From: DASSBR01 sp035708085
Lineage (GTDB): Bacteria > Pseudomonadota > Gammaproteobacteria > Natronospirales > DASSBR01
DNA length: 64,000 nt
Direction of reading: 5' to 3'
Assembly (NCBI GenBank): GCA_035708085.1
Contig: DASSTE010000035.1
Location: 10,071 to 74,070, forward strand
The first letter of the stretch is position 1, and every line of letters starts with the position of its first letter. Of this stretch, positions 24,701 to 35,075 are shown in pieces. Made by a program: the position numbers and the translations under genes. Under the pieces are notes generated by a model. That model was given only the letters and a program-made list of their open reading frames with translations, ran no database searches and was not told the DNA's origin.

Positions 24701-26302
24701 ATAATCGAACTGATCCGGGATCACACCGCCGTTCATCAGCGCGGTCATACGCGCGCTGCGACGCGGGCGGAGCATGCCGTTGACGACATCCCGGTGCAGA
24801 TAGGCGCCGTGGCGGCCGCGGCGGGTCGAGTAGCCTTCGGCGAGCATCCTGACCACCGCGTCGAAATCCGCGCGCGGCAGCTCACGGTACGGCCACGCGC
24901 GCGTCAGCATCGCGAACAGATCGTCCTCGCGCCATTCCCCGTTGGCAACTTCGGCGACGATCTGCTGCGCGAGCACATCGCGGGGCGCGACCGGGATATG
25001 AATCCGATCCAGCTCGTCGCGCCGGACCGCCTCCAGCAGCGCCGCGCATTCGACCAGGTCGTCGCGACTCAACGGAAACAGACGCCCTTTGGGTGTGCGC
25101 CCGACACCGTGGCCGGAACGCCCCACTCGCTGCAGAAACGCGCCGATGGATCGCGGCGTGCCGAGCTGGCAGACGAGATCGACGTCGCCGATATCGATGC
25201 CGAGCTCCAGCGAGGCGGTGGCAATCAGCGCCTTGAGCTTGCCGTGCTTAAGGCGCTGCTCGGCGTCCAGCCGATGCTCTTTGGACAGGCTGCCATGATG
25301 GGCGGTCACCGCGTCCTCGCCCAGTCGTTCCGCCAGATGCCGCGCCGCGCGCTCCGCCAGCCGGCGGGTGTTGACGAAGATCAGCGTGGTGCGGTGCGCA
25401 CCGATCAGCTCGGCGACGCGATCATAAATTTCGGTCCAGACTTCGTTCGCCATTACCGTCGACAGCGGCGAGCGCGGCACTTCGAGCGCCAGATCGCGCT
25501 CGCGCACGTGGCCGGTATCGACGATGCGGCACGGCTCGCCGCCGGTAAGGAACTGCGCCATCGTCTCGATCGGCTTTTGCGTCGCCGAGAGCCCCACGCG
25601 CACCGGCGGCTTGCCGCACAACGCGCTCAGTCGTTCGAGCGACAACGCCAGATGCGCGCCGCGCTTGTTACCGGCGAGCGCATGGATTTCGTCGACGATG
25701 ACGGTGCGTACAGTCGCGAGCATTCGGCGACCGGACTCTGAGGTCAATAGCAGGTACAGCGACTCCGGCGTGGTGACCACGATGTGGGGTGGCTTGCGCG
25801 CCATCTTCGCGCGTTCGCTGGATGGCGTGTCGCCGGTGCGGACCCAGGCGCGGATTTCCAGGCTCCCCTCGCCCTCCGGGAGAGGAGTCTGGGGTGAGGG
25901 TTCGGACTTCGTCAACGTCCGGTGGAGCGAAGTGCTGTTGCCACCGGGCACTCTCACCCCGGCCCTCTCCCGAAGGGAGAGGGCGCAAGAGTCGAGCTCG
26001 GCGCGAATACCTTCCAATGGCGCTTCGAGATTGGCACGAATGTCATTCGACAGCGCCTTCAGCGGCGAGACGTACAGCACCCGCGTCTCGGCCGGCAGCT
26101 CGTGCTCCAGCCCCTCGCGCACCAGGTCGTCGATCGCCGCGAGGAACGCCGCCAAGGTCTTGCCGGACCCGGTCGGCGCGGCGATCAGCGTGTGGCCGTG
26201 CGCCTTGATCGCCGGCCACGCTTCGGCCTGCGCCGGCGTCGGTTGGCCGAACGTTCGCTTGAACCAGGCGGCAGTGGCGGGATGGAAAAAGTTCAGGCTC
26301 AT
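21773..26302 (-). CDS. lhr: Lhr-like ATP-dependent superfamily 2 DNA/RNA helicase
   Basis: 1509 residues (E. coli Lhr is 1538). Walker A is in APTGSGKTLA near residue 40; the Walker B box DEIH is at residues 204-207. Later helicase motifs (QRVGRSGHGVGRTPKG) and the long Lhr C-terminal region follow, the latter with DNA-glycosylase-like winged segments. Two stretches are foreign to the family: residues about 105-148 and about 960-993 are encoded by copies of a palindromic repeat inserted in frame. Lhr proteins act in DNA repair and may remove uracil. It is followed by the overlapping DUF929 gene. Confidence 0.92.
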   Translation of the reverse strand: MSLNFFHPATAAWFKRTFGQPTPAQAEAWPAIKAHGHTLIAAPTGSGKTLAAFLAAIDDLVREGLEHELPAETRVLYVSPLKALSNDIRANLEAPLEGIRAELDSCALSLRERAGVRVPGGNSTSLHRTLTKSEPSPQTPLPEGEGSLEIRAWVRTGDTPSSERAKMARKPPHIVVTTPESLYLLLTSESGRRMLATVRTVIVDEIHALAGNKRGAHLALSLERLSALCGKPPVRVGLSATQKPIETMAQFLTGGEPCRIVDTGHVRERDLALEVPRSPLSTVMANEVWTEIYDRVAELIGAHRTTLIFVNTRRLAERAARHLAERLGEDAVTAHHGSLSKEHRLDAEQRLKHGKLKALIATASLELGIDIGDVDLVCQLGTPRSIGAFLQRVGRSGHGVGRTPKGRLFPLSRDDLVECAALLEAVRRDELDRIHIPVAPRDVLAQQIVAEVANGEWREDDLFAMLTRAWPYRELPRADFDAVVRMLAEGYSTRRGRHGAYLHRDVVNGMLRPRRSARMTALMNGGVIPDQFDYEVVLSPEGLRVGTLNEDFAFESIAGDIFQLGNTSYRIQKVGQGKVYVEDAKGQPPNIPFWFGEAPGRTDELSVAVSDLRARTDALIAEGTDSARECARNEFNLAPAAADQLIDYLAAARAALGALPTQETLVFERFFDEAGDQHLVIHSPYGSRINRAFGLALRKRFCRKFNFELQAAALEDTIVLSLGATHSFQLEDVARYLNAKTARDVLSQALLAAPMFPTHWRWNATTALAIKRMRNGKRMPPQFQRSDAEDLMALIFPDQLACAENLAAGAREIPDHPLVKQTMDDCLHEVMDVEGLERLLARLERGEIKVVTRDLVSPSPLAQEVLNARPYAFLDDAPAEERRTLAVQSRGLMDVTDAADLGSLDPVAIERVREEAWPDARTADELYDALVVLGFMTADEGRRGSWQPLFDELCEAGRATVFSPLPSGDDCMDARGRAKPGAVAEGLGVRVPGVAPLWVAAERLAEVRQIWPEASANPEIEAIPGEAAAERASALRELIRSRLEGLGPVTAAALAAPLAAAETEIHVAVSALEAEGFALRGGFTSADAVEWCDRRLLARIHRYTLKKLRAEIEPVSPADFMRFLFRWHGIDERAEGPDALAAAIEQLEGYSIPAAAWERDILPARVGGYLSVMLDQLCASGAVTWMRLVPPKAAQREDPQGITAKRAVAPVRATPIALLPRAHRRHWRALFPAPDIETIPLSAAARQVASALQHDGASFFSDLVETTGLLRTQVEEALSELAAWGLATADTFAGLRALVQPAHRRPRLAPRGRRRRVGIGGLDTAGRWTLTHGPVIQFDDDRRLDTETLEHIAATLLLRYGVVFRKLLERETALPPWRELLYVYRRLEARGEIRGGRFVAGMSGEQFALPDAVGALRDMRKQKPDGALVSISAADPLNLVGIILPGDRLAALAGNRILYRDGLPVACHAAGEVRFLAEVPPEGQWALRNHLLQHRLPAPAQQQRGSSIA
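23325..23425. repeat. Palindromic repeat inserted in frame in the 3' half of lhr
   Basis: The plus strand reads CACCCTCACCCCCAGCCCCT, an intervening stretch, then TCTCCCGAGGGGAGAGGAG. It is the same family as 8038-8125 and 25861-25990. On the coding strand it gives the peptide segment FSPLPSG...EGLGVRVPG, a typical translation of this repeat type. Confidence 0.75.
25861..25990. repeat. Palindromic repeat inserted in frame in the 5' part of lhr
   Basis: Two hairpin parts, CTCCCCTCGCCCTCCGGGAG and CCCTCTCCCGAAGGGAGAGGG, flank a spacer. On the coding strand it gives LSLRERAGVRVPG and SPQTPLPEGEG, between the Walker A and DEIH motifs of the helicase, without breaking the frame. Confidence 0.8.
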
Positions 26303-26333
26303 GACCCTATTCTAATAGAGGCAGGGCATCGGC

Positions 26334-26636
26334 CTAAGAGGAGTCGGCTTCCTCGGATGCCGCCCGAACATACTGGCGTTCGCCGGTGGCGGGGTTGTAG
26401 CGTACTTCCGTCAGCTTGCCAGTCCCCGGGTCGATAAAGCGCTCGCCGGTGGGCTGCCAGTCGCCGCGGCTGCTGACGTTCTTCCGGTAGCGCCAGCGCT
26501 CGAACACGAGGGCCAGTGTCAGGAGGGCGCCTTCGGCAAGCACGTACGCGCCGATCGCGACGAGTCCGCTTAGCAGCAGGGCGATGCCGGCGAAGATCGA
26601 CGCAATGCCGATCGCGATCAAGGTTTTGCGAAACAT
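26334..26636 (-). CDS. Small membrane protein of unknown function
   Basis: 100 residues. Two hydrophobic stretches (IAIGIASIFAGIALLLSGL and IGAYVLAEGALLTLALVF) are followed by a basic, then polar tail (GERFIDPGTGKLTEVRYNPATGERQYV) with a short internal repeat of the GTGKLTEVRYNPATGE kind. It starts 1 nt after the YbjQ-family stop, so both are probably co-transcribed. I do not recognise the family. Confidence 0.6.
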   Translation of the reverse strand: MFRKTLIAIGIASIFAGIALLLSGLVAIGAYVLAEGALLTLALVFERWRYRKNVSSRGDWQPTGERFIDPGTGKLTEVRYNPATGERQYVRAASEEADSS

Positions 26637-26637
26637 G

Positions 26638-26967
26638 TCAGCTTGACGACTCGGGCTCCAGGACCACAGCGGTGCCGTAGGCGACGATCTCGCTCATCGT
26701 CTGGCCGATTTCGGATGAGTCGAAGCGCATCGCGATGATGCCGTTCGCACCCATCGCCGTTGCATTTTCGACCATGCGGTCGAGGGCGTGGCGGCGCGCC
26801 TCTTCCAGCATCTGTGTGTATTCGGTGATTTCGCCGCCGACCAGCGAGCGCAAGCCGGCCATGACGTTACCGCCCAGGCCGCGGCTGCGCACCACGACGC
26901 CGAACACCTGCCCCTTCACTTCCCGCACCCGATGCCGGGCGATTGTATCGCTCGTTGCGACAATCAT
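26638..26967 (-). CDS. YbjQ/UPF0145-family protein
   Basis: 109 residues, the usual size of this family of pentameric heavy-metal-binding-domain-like proteins. Recognisable parts are GQVFGVVVRSRGLGGNVMAGLRSLVGGEITEYTQ, the helix EEARRHALDRMVENA and ANGIIAMRFDSSEIG. The function is unknown. It is followed at 1 nt by the small membrane protein. Confidence 0.85.
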   Translation of the reverse strand: MIVATSDTIARHRVREVKGQVFGVVVRSRGLGGNVMAGLRSLVGGEITEYTQMLEEARRHALDRMVENATAMGANGIIAMRFDSSEIGQTMSEIVAYGTAVVLEPESSS

Positions 26968-27011
26968 TGTTTGCTCCCATGATGAAGGCCCGCTCCATCA
27001 TAGGCCGATTC

Positions 27012-29420
<2,409 letters not shown>

Positions 29421-29440
29421 GATTCATTGATCCTTCAAGG

Positions 29441-29842
29441 TCAAACCTGTTGCAAGGCGATGTAAAGGCAGCCGTCGAGCGACTCTTTACGAGCGATTTC
29501 GAAGCGGCCGGCGGGCAAGGGGATGTGGCGCTCGAAGTGGCCGTGCGGAATTTCGAGGCGGCGGAACACGCCTTCGTGGCTTTCCAACGGCAGGCGGCGC
29601 TCGCCGCTGATGGTCAGCGTGTCGTCGTCGAGCCGGGTTTCGACCTGATCGGCCGCGACGCCCGGCAGCGCGGCCAGAATCCAGAGCGTGCGCCCGGTCT
29701 GGTAGATGTCGATCGGCGGCTCCCACAACGGTCTGCGAGCGCGGACGACCGGGCGGAAAAATTGCCGCTGCAGGTGCTCGGCGCGCGCCAGCATTTCGCA
29801 GGCCTCGGCCCACATGCGGCTTTCCAGATCTCGCGAGTCCAT
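29441..29842 (-). CDS. Hsp20 / alpha-crystallin small heat-shock protein
   Basis: 133 residues. The alpha-crystallin domain (about 40-130) contains WEPPIDIYQTGRTLWILAALPGV, TLTISGERRLP and the strand pattern FRRLEIPHGHFERHIPLP. The usual C-terminal IxI tail is reduced to YIALQQV. The start is supported by TGAGG at 8-nt spacing. As the first gene of a pair with lon it probably holds unfolded proteins for refolding or degradation. Confidence 0.9.
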   Translation of the reverse strand: MDSRDLESRMWAEACEMLARAEHLQRQFFRPVVRARRPLWEPPIDIYQTGRTLWILAALPGVAADQVETRLDDDTLTISGERRLPLESHEGVFRRLEIPHGHFERHIPLPAGRFEIARKESLDGCLYIALQQV

Positions 29843-29908
29843 GCGATTACCTCAGATTAGCGGTTACCTTTAAGATTAGGGCGTCCGGGCTGGAATTCAA
29901 ATCAGTGC

Positions 29909-30017
29909 CTAGTCGCTAGTCGCTAGTCGCTAGTCGCTAGTCGCTAGTCGCTAGGACTGAGTGAAGAGAGCAATTTGTTTTCTTCGCACGCAGTCGTGGC
30001 GACTCAGTCCTGGCGAC
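29909..30017. repeat. CTAGTCG heptamer element, copy 1
   Basis: Six perfect CTAGTCG units (29909-29950), then CTAGGACTGAGTGAAGAG, a variable AT-richer stretch, TCTTC, and ACTCAGTCCTGGCGAC. The two ends of the second part are inverted repeats (AGGACTGAGT / ACTCAGTCCT). It fills most of the 201-bp gap between the Hsp20 gene and the POTRA/barrel gene; the rest of the gap shows nothing clear. Related copies: 31722-31792 and 52978-53057. Confidence 0.85.
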
Positions 30018-30043
30018 TTTTCTTCCTGTTAGACTAGCGCCCC

Positions 30044-31717
30044 ATGCGTGCCGCTCCCATCGTCGTTGTCACAACTTTGTTTGTTGCGGCAAGCTTTGCG
30101 GGTGCGCGCGCGGCGCAAAATTGCCCCGTTCCGCCCGCCAATCATCCTTCGGCGCGCTGGCGCAACCAATACGTCTGGCGCGCCCTCGCCAGGCGTCACT
30201 ACACGATCGGGCAGATCCGCATTCATGTCGCGCAGGTTTACGATCTCAACAAGCCCGGGGAGGACGCGTGGTATTCGCGACTGGCCGATGCGCTGCATAT
30301 CAAGACGCGCCCCGGCGTGGTGCGCGATCAACTGCTGTTCCAGTCGGGCGATCCGGTTCGGGCGCCGCTGATTTACCAGACGGAGCGGCGGCTGCGCAGC
30401 TACAAGTTTCTGCGCAAGGCGGATATTGTGCCGGTCGCGTGTCACGACGGACGCGTCGATGTGGATGTGAATGTCAAAGACTCGTGGACGTTGAAGCCAG
30501 AGGTCGCCTACGAGCGGATCGGCGGGCAGAACATCGTCAGCTTCCAGCTTAAGGACGAGAATCTGTTCGGCCTCGGCAAGACTATTGCGCTCGGCCATAT
30601 TCACGGCACGCAGCGCGACGAGAATTACGCGAGCTATTTCGATCCGGCGCTGGCCGGTTCGCGCTGGCAACTGCTGGCAAGCGCGTCGAATTTGAGCGAC
30701 GGCTACGGCCGCCAGTTGTCGATTAACCGGCCGTTCTTTGCCGACGCGACGGCCTGGTCCGGCGGCGCAAGCTTTCTGACACAGCAGGCTGATGTCAATT
30801 TCTATAATGACGGCAAGCAGGCCTGGGTTGCATCGGATCAGACACGACAGGTGTCGCTGTCCTGGCAGCACCTGGTTGCATGGGACGGTGTCAGCGGCTT
30901 GCGCGCCGGGGTGCGCTACATCGACGAAGCCTGGCGTTACGGTCCGCTGATTCCGCGCGCGCCGAGGCTGCGCCCGCGGCCGACGTTGCCGGACCGGCAA
31001 TTTCGCGGCTTGCAGGGCACGCTCAATTTTTTTCAGGACCGCTACGCGACGTTTTACAACATGGCGCAGATCGGCAGGGCGGAGGACTACAACCTCGGCT
31101 GGACCGCGTCTGCCGCAGCCGGTTTCTTTCCCACCTCGTTCGGCAGCAGCAGCGATGCGTGGATCGGCGGGCTTGGCGCCACCTACGGGACGCGGCTGCC
31201 GTGGGATGGTGCCGTCTTCGTAAGTGCCGGCGTCGGTGGCCGGCATGCACGCGGCGCGTGGCGCGGCAGTTACGGCGATCTCGGCGCGACCTGGTACGAC
31301 CAGACCTTCGACCGGCAGACGCTGGTCGCGCATGTGACGGCCGACTGGCAACTACGGCCCGACCCGGAAGACCAGCTTTATCTCGGCGGCCTCGCCGGGC
31401 TGCGCGGTTACCCGAACTACTTTCGCGCCGGCGACCGCCGCTGGACGCTGACGCTGGAAGATCGCATCTTCACCACGACGACGTTCGTGAATACCTTCAA
31501 GCTCGGCTATGTCGCTTTCCTCGACGCCGGGCGGATCGACCAGCCGGGCGGCCAAGGCTGGAGCCGCATATTCAGCGATGTCGGCGGCGGATTGCGCTTC
31601 GGCAATGCGCGGGGCGCGTTCGACAATGTGATTTATCTGACGGTGGCGGTGCCGCTGGTGCGGACGACGGAAACTTCGCGGTACCAGATTGTGATTGGAG
31701 ATATCGTCAACTTTTGA
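30044..31717 (+). CDS. Outer-membrane barrel protein of the BamA/TamA (Omp85) superfamily
   Basis: 557 residues with a signal peptide (cleavage near ARAAQN). A POTRA-like part (residues about 50-150: HYTIGQIRIHV, DQLLFQSGDPVRAPLIYQTERRLRSYKFLRKADI) precedes a beta-barrel with the conserved LRGYPNYFRAGDRRW loop and a C-terminal aromatic strand (YQIVIGDIVNF). It is shorter than BamA (about 800), with one or two POTRA units. It may insert or export outer-membrane or surface proteins, or lipid. It is bracketed by heptamer-element copies and has no obvious partner gene. Confidence 0.8.
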   Translation: MRAAPIVVVTTLFVAASFAGARAAQNCPVPPANHPSARWRNQYVWRALARRHYTIGQIRIHVAQVYDLNKPGEDAWYSRLADALHIKTRPGVVRDQLLFQSGDPVRAPLIYQTERRLRSYKFLRKADIVPVACHDGRVDVDVNVKDSWTLKPEVAYERIGGQNIVSFQLKDENLFGLGKTIALGHIHGTQRDENYASYFDPALAGSRWQLLASASNLSDGYGRQLSINRPFFADATAWSGGASFLTQQADVNFYNDGKQAWVASDQTRQVSLSWQHLVAWDGVSGLRAGVRYIDEAWRYGPLIPRAPRLRPRPTLPDRQFRGLQGTLNFFQDRYATFYNMAQIGRAEDYNLGWTASAAAGFFPTSFGSSSDAWIGGLGATYGTRLPWDGAVFVSAGVGGRHARGAWRGSYGDLGATWYDQTFDRQTLVAHVTADWQLRPDPEDQLYLGGLAGLRGYPNYFRAGDRRWTLTLEDRIFTTTTFVNTFKLGYVAFLDAGRIDQPGGQGWSRIFSDVGGGLRFGNARGAFDNVIYLTVAVPLVRTTETSRYQIVIGDIVNF

Positions 31718-31721
31718 AAAA

Positions 31722-31792
31722 AGTCGCTAGTCGCTAGTCGCTAGTCGCTAGTCGCTAGTCACTAGTTCAGTCCTGGCGACTCAGTCCTGGCG
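31722..31792. repeat. CTAGTCG heptamer element, copy 2
   Basis: Five AGTCGCT units and a variant, then AGTTCAGTCCTGGCGACTC and AGTCCTGGCGC. The hairpin half found in copies 1 and 3 is missing. It occupies the space between the stops of two convergent genes and touches the potassium antiporter stop. Confidence 0.85.
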
Positions 31793-33799
31793 CTATCCAT
31801 CCTTGAGCCGTGCCTTCCCCGCCTCGAGCTGCTCCGGCGTGGCGTAAAGTACCAGCGTATCGTCCTCGTGCAGCACTGTATCCGGTTCCGGCTGGCGGCC
31901 GACGATGTCGTTGCGGCGCAGTGCCGTCACCATCACGCCGATCGCCTCCAGCTTGATGTCCATCAGCTGCCGGCCGATCGCATAGTCGCCATCTTCCAGC
32001 GTCACCGTGTCCAACTGGCCGCGAAACGCCTGGCTGCTGGAGAGCGGCAGCGCGCCCTGGCCGCGGAACACGTTGCGCAGCAGCGCGTAGCGGTCGGACC
32101 GTACCCGCTGGATGCGCCGGAAAATACGACTCGCCGGCACGTGCAGCAGCGTCAGCAGATGCTGGACCACCATCAGGCTGGCTTCGAGCGTTTCCGGAAT
32201 GACTTCGGTCGCGCCTGCCGCCTGCAGCGCTTCCAGATGACTGTCGTCACGCGTGCGCACCAGCGTCGGCAGGTCCGGGCGAGCTCGCTTCGCGACGTTG
32301 AGAATCTGCAGCGCGGTGCGGACGTTTGAATAGGCAATCACCAGCGCGCGGGCGCGCGGCAGACCGGCCGCCCGCAGCACGTCGTACTCGGTGGCGTCGC
32401 CGAAAAATGCGGGATCGCCTGCGGCGCGGGCGGCTTTGATTCGGGAAGGATCGAGGTCCAACGCGACGTACTCGAAGTTTTCCTGTTCGAGAAAACGCGC
32501 CACGTTCTGCCCCACCCGACCGTAGCCGGCAATGATGATGTGGCCGGCGGCGTCCACCTCGTGGCGCTCCATCGCCGCCTCCTCGATTTGCGCATCCTCT
32601 TCGACCGGTGCACGAAATACCAGCCCGGCAATGTGGCGGTTGAACAGCACGATAATCGGCCCGAGCATCATCGTGATCACGATCACCGCCAGGGCGAATT
32701 GTGCGACCTTCGGTGTAGATACGCCGGTGCTGACCGCGAGCGCGAGCAGCGCGAACCCGAACTCGCCGCCTTCGGACAGCACCAGGCCGGCGCGCAACGC
32801 CATAATGCGGTCGGCGCCGAGCAGTCGCGAGATGCCGGCGATCAACAATGTCTTGAACAGCAGCAGTGCAACGGCCGCGACCAGTATCCAGACGCCTTCG
32901 GCGCGCATCACCGCCGGATCGACCAGCATGCCCACCGTGACGAAAAACAGCCCGAGCAGCACGTCGCGAAACGGCCGGATTTCCGCCTCGATCTGGTGGC
33001 GGAATTCGGTTTCCGACAGTGACATGCCGACCAGGAACGCACCCAGCGCGAGCGACAGGCCCAGGTTCTGCGTAATCCATGCCGCCGCCAGCGTGAACAG
33101 CAGCACCGCGAGCGTAAACAGTTCCGAAGAACGCGCCGCGGCGACGCGGTAAAACACCGGCCGTAACAGCCAACGTCCCGCGATAAGGATCAGGCCGAGC
33201 GCGAGAATGCTCTTGCCGGCCGCCCATGCCAGCTGCATACCGAGCATGCCCGGAGTGCCATGCGCCAGCTCCGGAATCAGGATCAGGAACGGGATGACGG
33301 CGAGATCCTGGAACAGCAGCACGGCGACCGCGCGCTGGCCGTGCACCAGCCCGAGTTCGCGCTGGTCCGCCAGTTGCTTGACAACCACGGCGGTCGACGA
33401 CATTGCGAACGCCGCGCCCAGCACCAGCGCCATGCCCGGCTTGAGCTCGAACGCGTAACGGCCGAGCGCCCAGATGATCAGCGTCGTCAGCATGACCTGC
33501 GCGCCGCCCAGCAGCAGCACCGCGCGCCGCATCAGCATCAGGCGCTGCAGCGAAAATTCCAGCCCCAGCGTGAACAGCAGAAAGACGACGCCGAATTCGG
33601 CCAGCACCCGCGTCTGGTCCGCATTCGGAATCCACGCCAGCACGTGCGGGCCGACCAGCACGCCCGTGAACAGGTAGGCGAGCACTGCGGGCAGGCGCGC
33701 GCGCCGGAGCAAGGTGCCGGCGACCACCGCCAGGGCCAACAGCAAAATGATCAACAGCAAATTGGAGCTGCCGGCGATATGTTCCGTCGTGTCGGACAT
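31793..33799 (-). CDS. CPA2 monovalent cation/proton antiporter, KefB/KefC-like
   Basis: 668 residues from MSDTTEHIAGSS. A longer frame to 34219 is only unsupported upstream sequence and runs into the divergent gene. About 12 membrane segments (1-400) with the CPA2 signature regions GVVFLLFTLGLEF and SEGGEFGFALL are followed by a cytoplasmic TrkA-N/RCK domain (IIIAGYGRVGQNVARFL) and a TrkA-C domain near the end (VLHEDDTLVLYATPEQ). It should extrude K+ under electrophile or pH stress. The RCK loop GxGxxG suggests nucleotide control. Confidence 0.92.
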   Translation of the reverse strand: MSDTTEHIAGSSNLLLIILLLALAVVAGTLLRRARLPAVLAYLFTGVLVGPHVLAWIPNADQTRVLAEFGVVFLLFTLGLEFSLQRLMLMRRAVLLLGGAQVMLTTLIIWALGRYAFELKPGMALVLGAAFAMSSTAVVVKQLADQRELGLVHGQRAVAVLLFQDLAVIPFLILIPELAHGTPGMLGMQLAWAAGKSILALGLILIAGRWLLRPVFYRVAAARSSELFTLAVLLFTLAAAWITQNLGLSLALGAFLVGMSLSETEFRHQIEAEIRPFRDVLLGLFFVTVGMLVDPAVMRAEGVWILVAAVALLLFKTLLIAGISRLLGADRIMALRAGLVLSEGGEFGFALLALAVSTGVSTPKVAQFALAVIVITMMLGPIIVLFNRHIAGLVFRAPVEEDAQIEEAAMERHEVDAAGHIIIAGYGRVGQNVARFLEQENFEYVALDLDPSRIKAARAAGDPAFFGDATEYDVLRAAGLPRARALVIAYSNVRTALQILNVAKRARPDLPTLVRTRDDSHLEALQAAGATEVIPETLEASLMVVQHLLTLLHVPASRIFRRIQRVRSDRYALLRNVFRGQGALPLSSSQAFRGQLDTVTLEDGDYAIGRQLMDIKLEAIGVMVTALRRNDIVGRQPEPDTVLHEDDTLVLYATPEQLEAGKARLKDG

Positions 33800-33826
33800 G
33801 CCGGGATGATAGCATCGCCAACAACA

Positions 33827-35029
33827 ATGAACTCCCACACCGCCACGAGCGCCAGCCGCCGCATCGCCATCATGACCTTCTTCGGCGGAATCGGCGGCGG
33901 CGTGGTGTTTCCGATTCTGCCGACGCTGGGCATACGCCTCGGCTTGTCGTCGTTGCTGGTCGGGCTGATCCTGGCGGCGAACCGGATCACGCGGCTGGGT
34001 TTCAATCCGGTGGTGGGCGCGCTGACCGACCGTATCGGCGGCAAATGGCCGGTGACGGCGGGGCTGTTCATCGAAGGAGTTGGTGCGCTCGCCTATGTCG
34101 GCGCGCTGCATTTCGCGGTGCCGGCCGCGTGGTTTCTGGTCGGGCGGGTGATCTGGGGTTTCGGCTCGTCGCTGCTGTTTGTCGGCGCGCTCGCCGCGGT
34201 ACTGGCGCTGTCCGGGCATGGCGACCGCGGCATGGTGACCGCTCGCGTGCGCAGCGCGATCAGCCTTGGTGTGCCGGCGGGCCTGCTGGTCGGCGGCTTA
34301 CTCGCCGACATCGTGTCCGCCGACGTGGCGTTCGTCACCGCCGCCTGCTTCAGTTTCGCGGCGGCGCTCGGTGCCCTGCTCGCCATTCCGGATGTCCGCC
34401 CGCCGCCGTCGCCGAAGACGGTGTCGCCACCGGAAAGCTGGCGCGACATGCTGCGCCGACCGCTGCTGCGCGCAATCTGGAGCTATAACGCAGTGGTCGC
34501 GTTCTCGGTGCAGGGCGTGTTGCTCGCAACGCTGGTGGTGCTGGTCGAGCAGCGCCACCTGTACCTGCCGGGGCTGGGCGCGGAAGGCAGTGCGGGCGTC
34601 CTGATGGCGGTGCTGATGGTCTGGCGTGCCGCCGCTTCACTCGGCATCGGCCGCTGGCTCGGCCGGCAGGAACGGCGCACGACGTGGCTGCTCCCGACGG
34701 CGCTGCTGCTCGCGGTGGGCTTTGCGTTAATCGGCTTCGCCGACCATCTGTGGCTGATCATCGTCGGCCTGCTGCTGATCGGCGCCGGCACCGGCACGAT
34801 CACGATTCCGCTACTCGCGCTGATGGGCGACAAGGTAGCGCGCGAGCGGCGCGGCCGGGCGACGGCAATCTATCAGGTATTCGGGGACGCCGGCGGCAGC
34901 GCCGGGCCGATCATCGGCCTGTGGGCCGCGGTGCACTTTGGCTTTCTGCCGGTGTACGTCGCGCTGGCGGTGGTGTTCGTGCTGACGCTGCCCCTGGCGG
35001 CTTATCTGAGGAAGGCGGAATCGCGCTGA
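33827..35029 (+). CDS. Major facilitator superfamily transporter
   Basis: 400 residues with 12 predicted membrane segments and the MFS motif A in the 2-3 loop (NPVVGALTDRIGGKWP). The central loop is at residues about 185-205 (PDVRPPPSPKTVSPP). It starts 27 nt from the divergent antiporter gene and lacks a visible ribosome site. Drug or metabolite efflux is likely, but the substrate is unknown. Confidence 0.88.
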   Translation: MNSHTATSASRRIAIMTFFGGIGGGVVFPILPTLGIRLGLSSLLVGLILAANRITRLGFNPVVGALTDRIGGKWPVTAGLFIEGVGALAYVGALHFAVPAAWFLVGRVIWGFGSSLLFVGALAAVLALSGHGDRGMVTARVRSAISLGVPAGLLVGGLLADIVSADVAFVTAACFSFAAALGALLAIPDVRPPPSPKTVSPPESWRDMLRRPLLRAIWSYNAVVAFSVQGVLLATLVVLVEQRHLYLPGLGAEGSAGVLMAVLMVWRAAASLGIGRWLGRQERRTTWLLPTALLLAVGFALIGFADHLWLIIVGLLLIGAGTGTITIPLLALMGDKVARERRGRATAIYQVFGDAGGSAGPIIGLWAAVHFGFLPVYVALAVVFVLTLPLAAYLRKAESR

Positions 35030-35075
35030 GATTGAAGAGGCGGGCCGGGCAACCAGCCCGGCCCGCAATCGTCAT

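Noticed and set aside
23819..25741. 640-codon plus-strand open frame inside lhr
   Set aside because: Antisense shadow of conserved helicase motifs.
29843..29890. Heat-shock sigma-32 promoter before the Hsp20 gene
   Set aside because: Only weak partial matches to the -35 and none to CCCCAT were seen.
29909..29954. CRISPR-like array
   Set aside because: The unit is only 7 bp with no spacers and no cas genes nearby; it is a tandem repeat.
31793..34219. Longer start for the potassium antiporter
   Set aside because: The extra N-terminal part is Arg/Gln/His-rich, overlaps the divergent MFS gene and has no family support.
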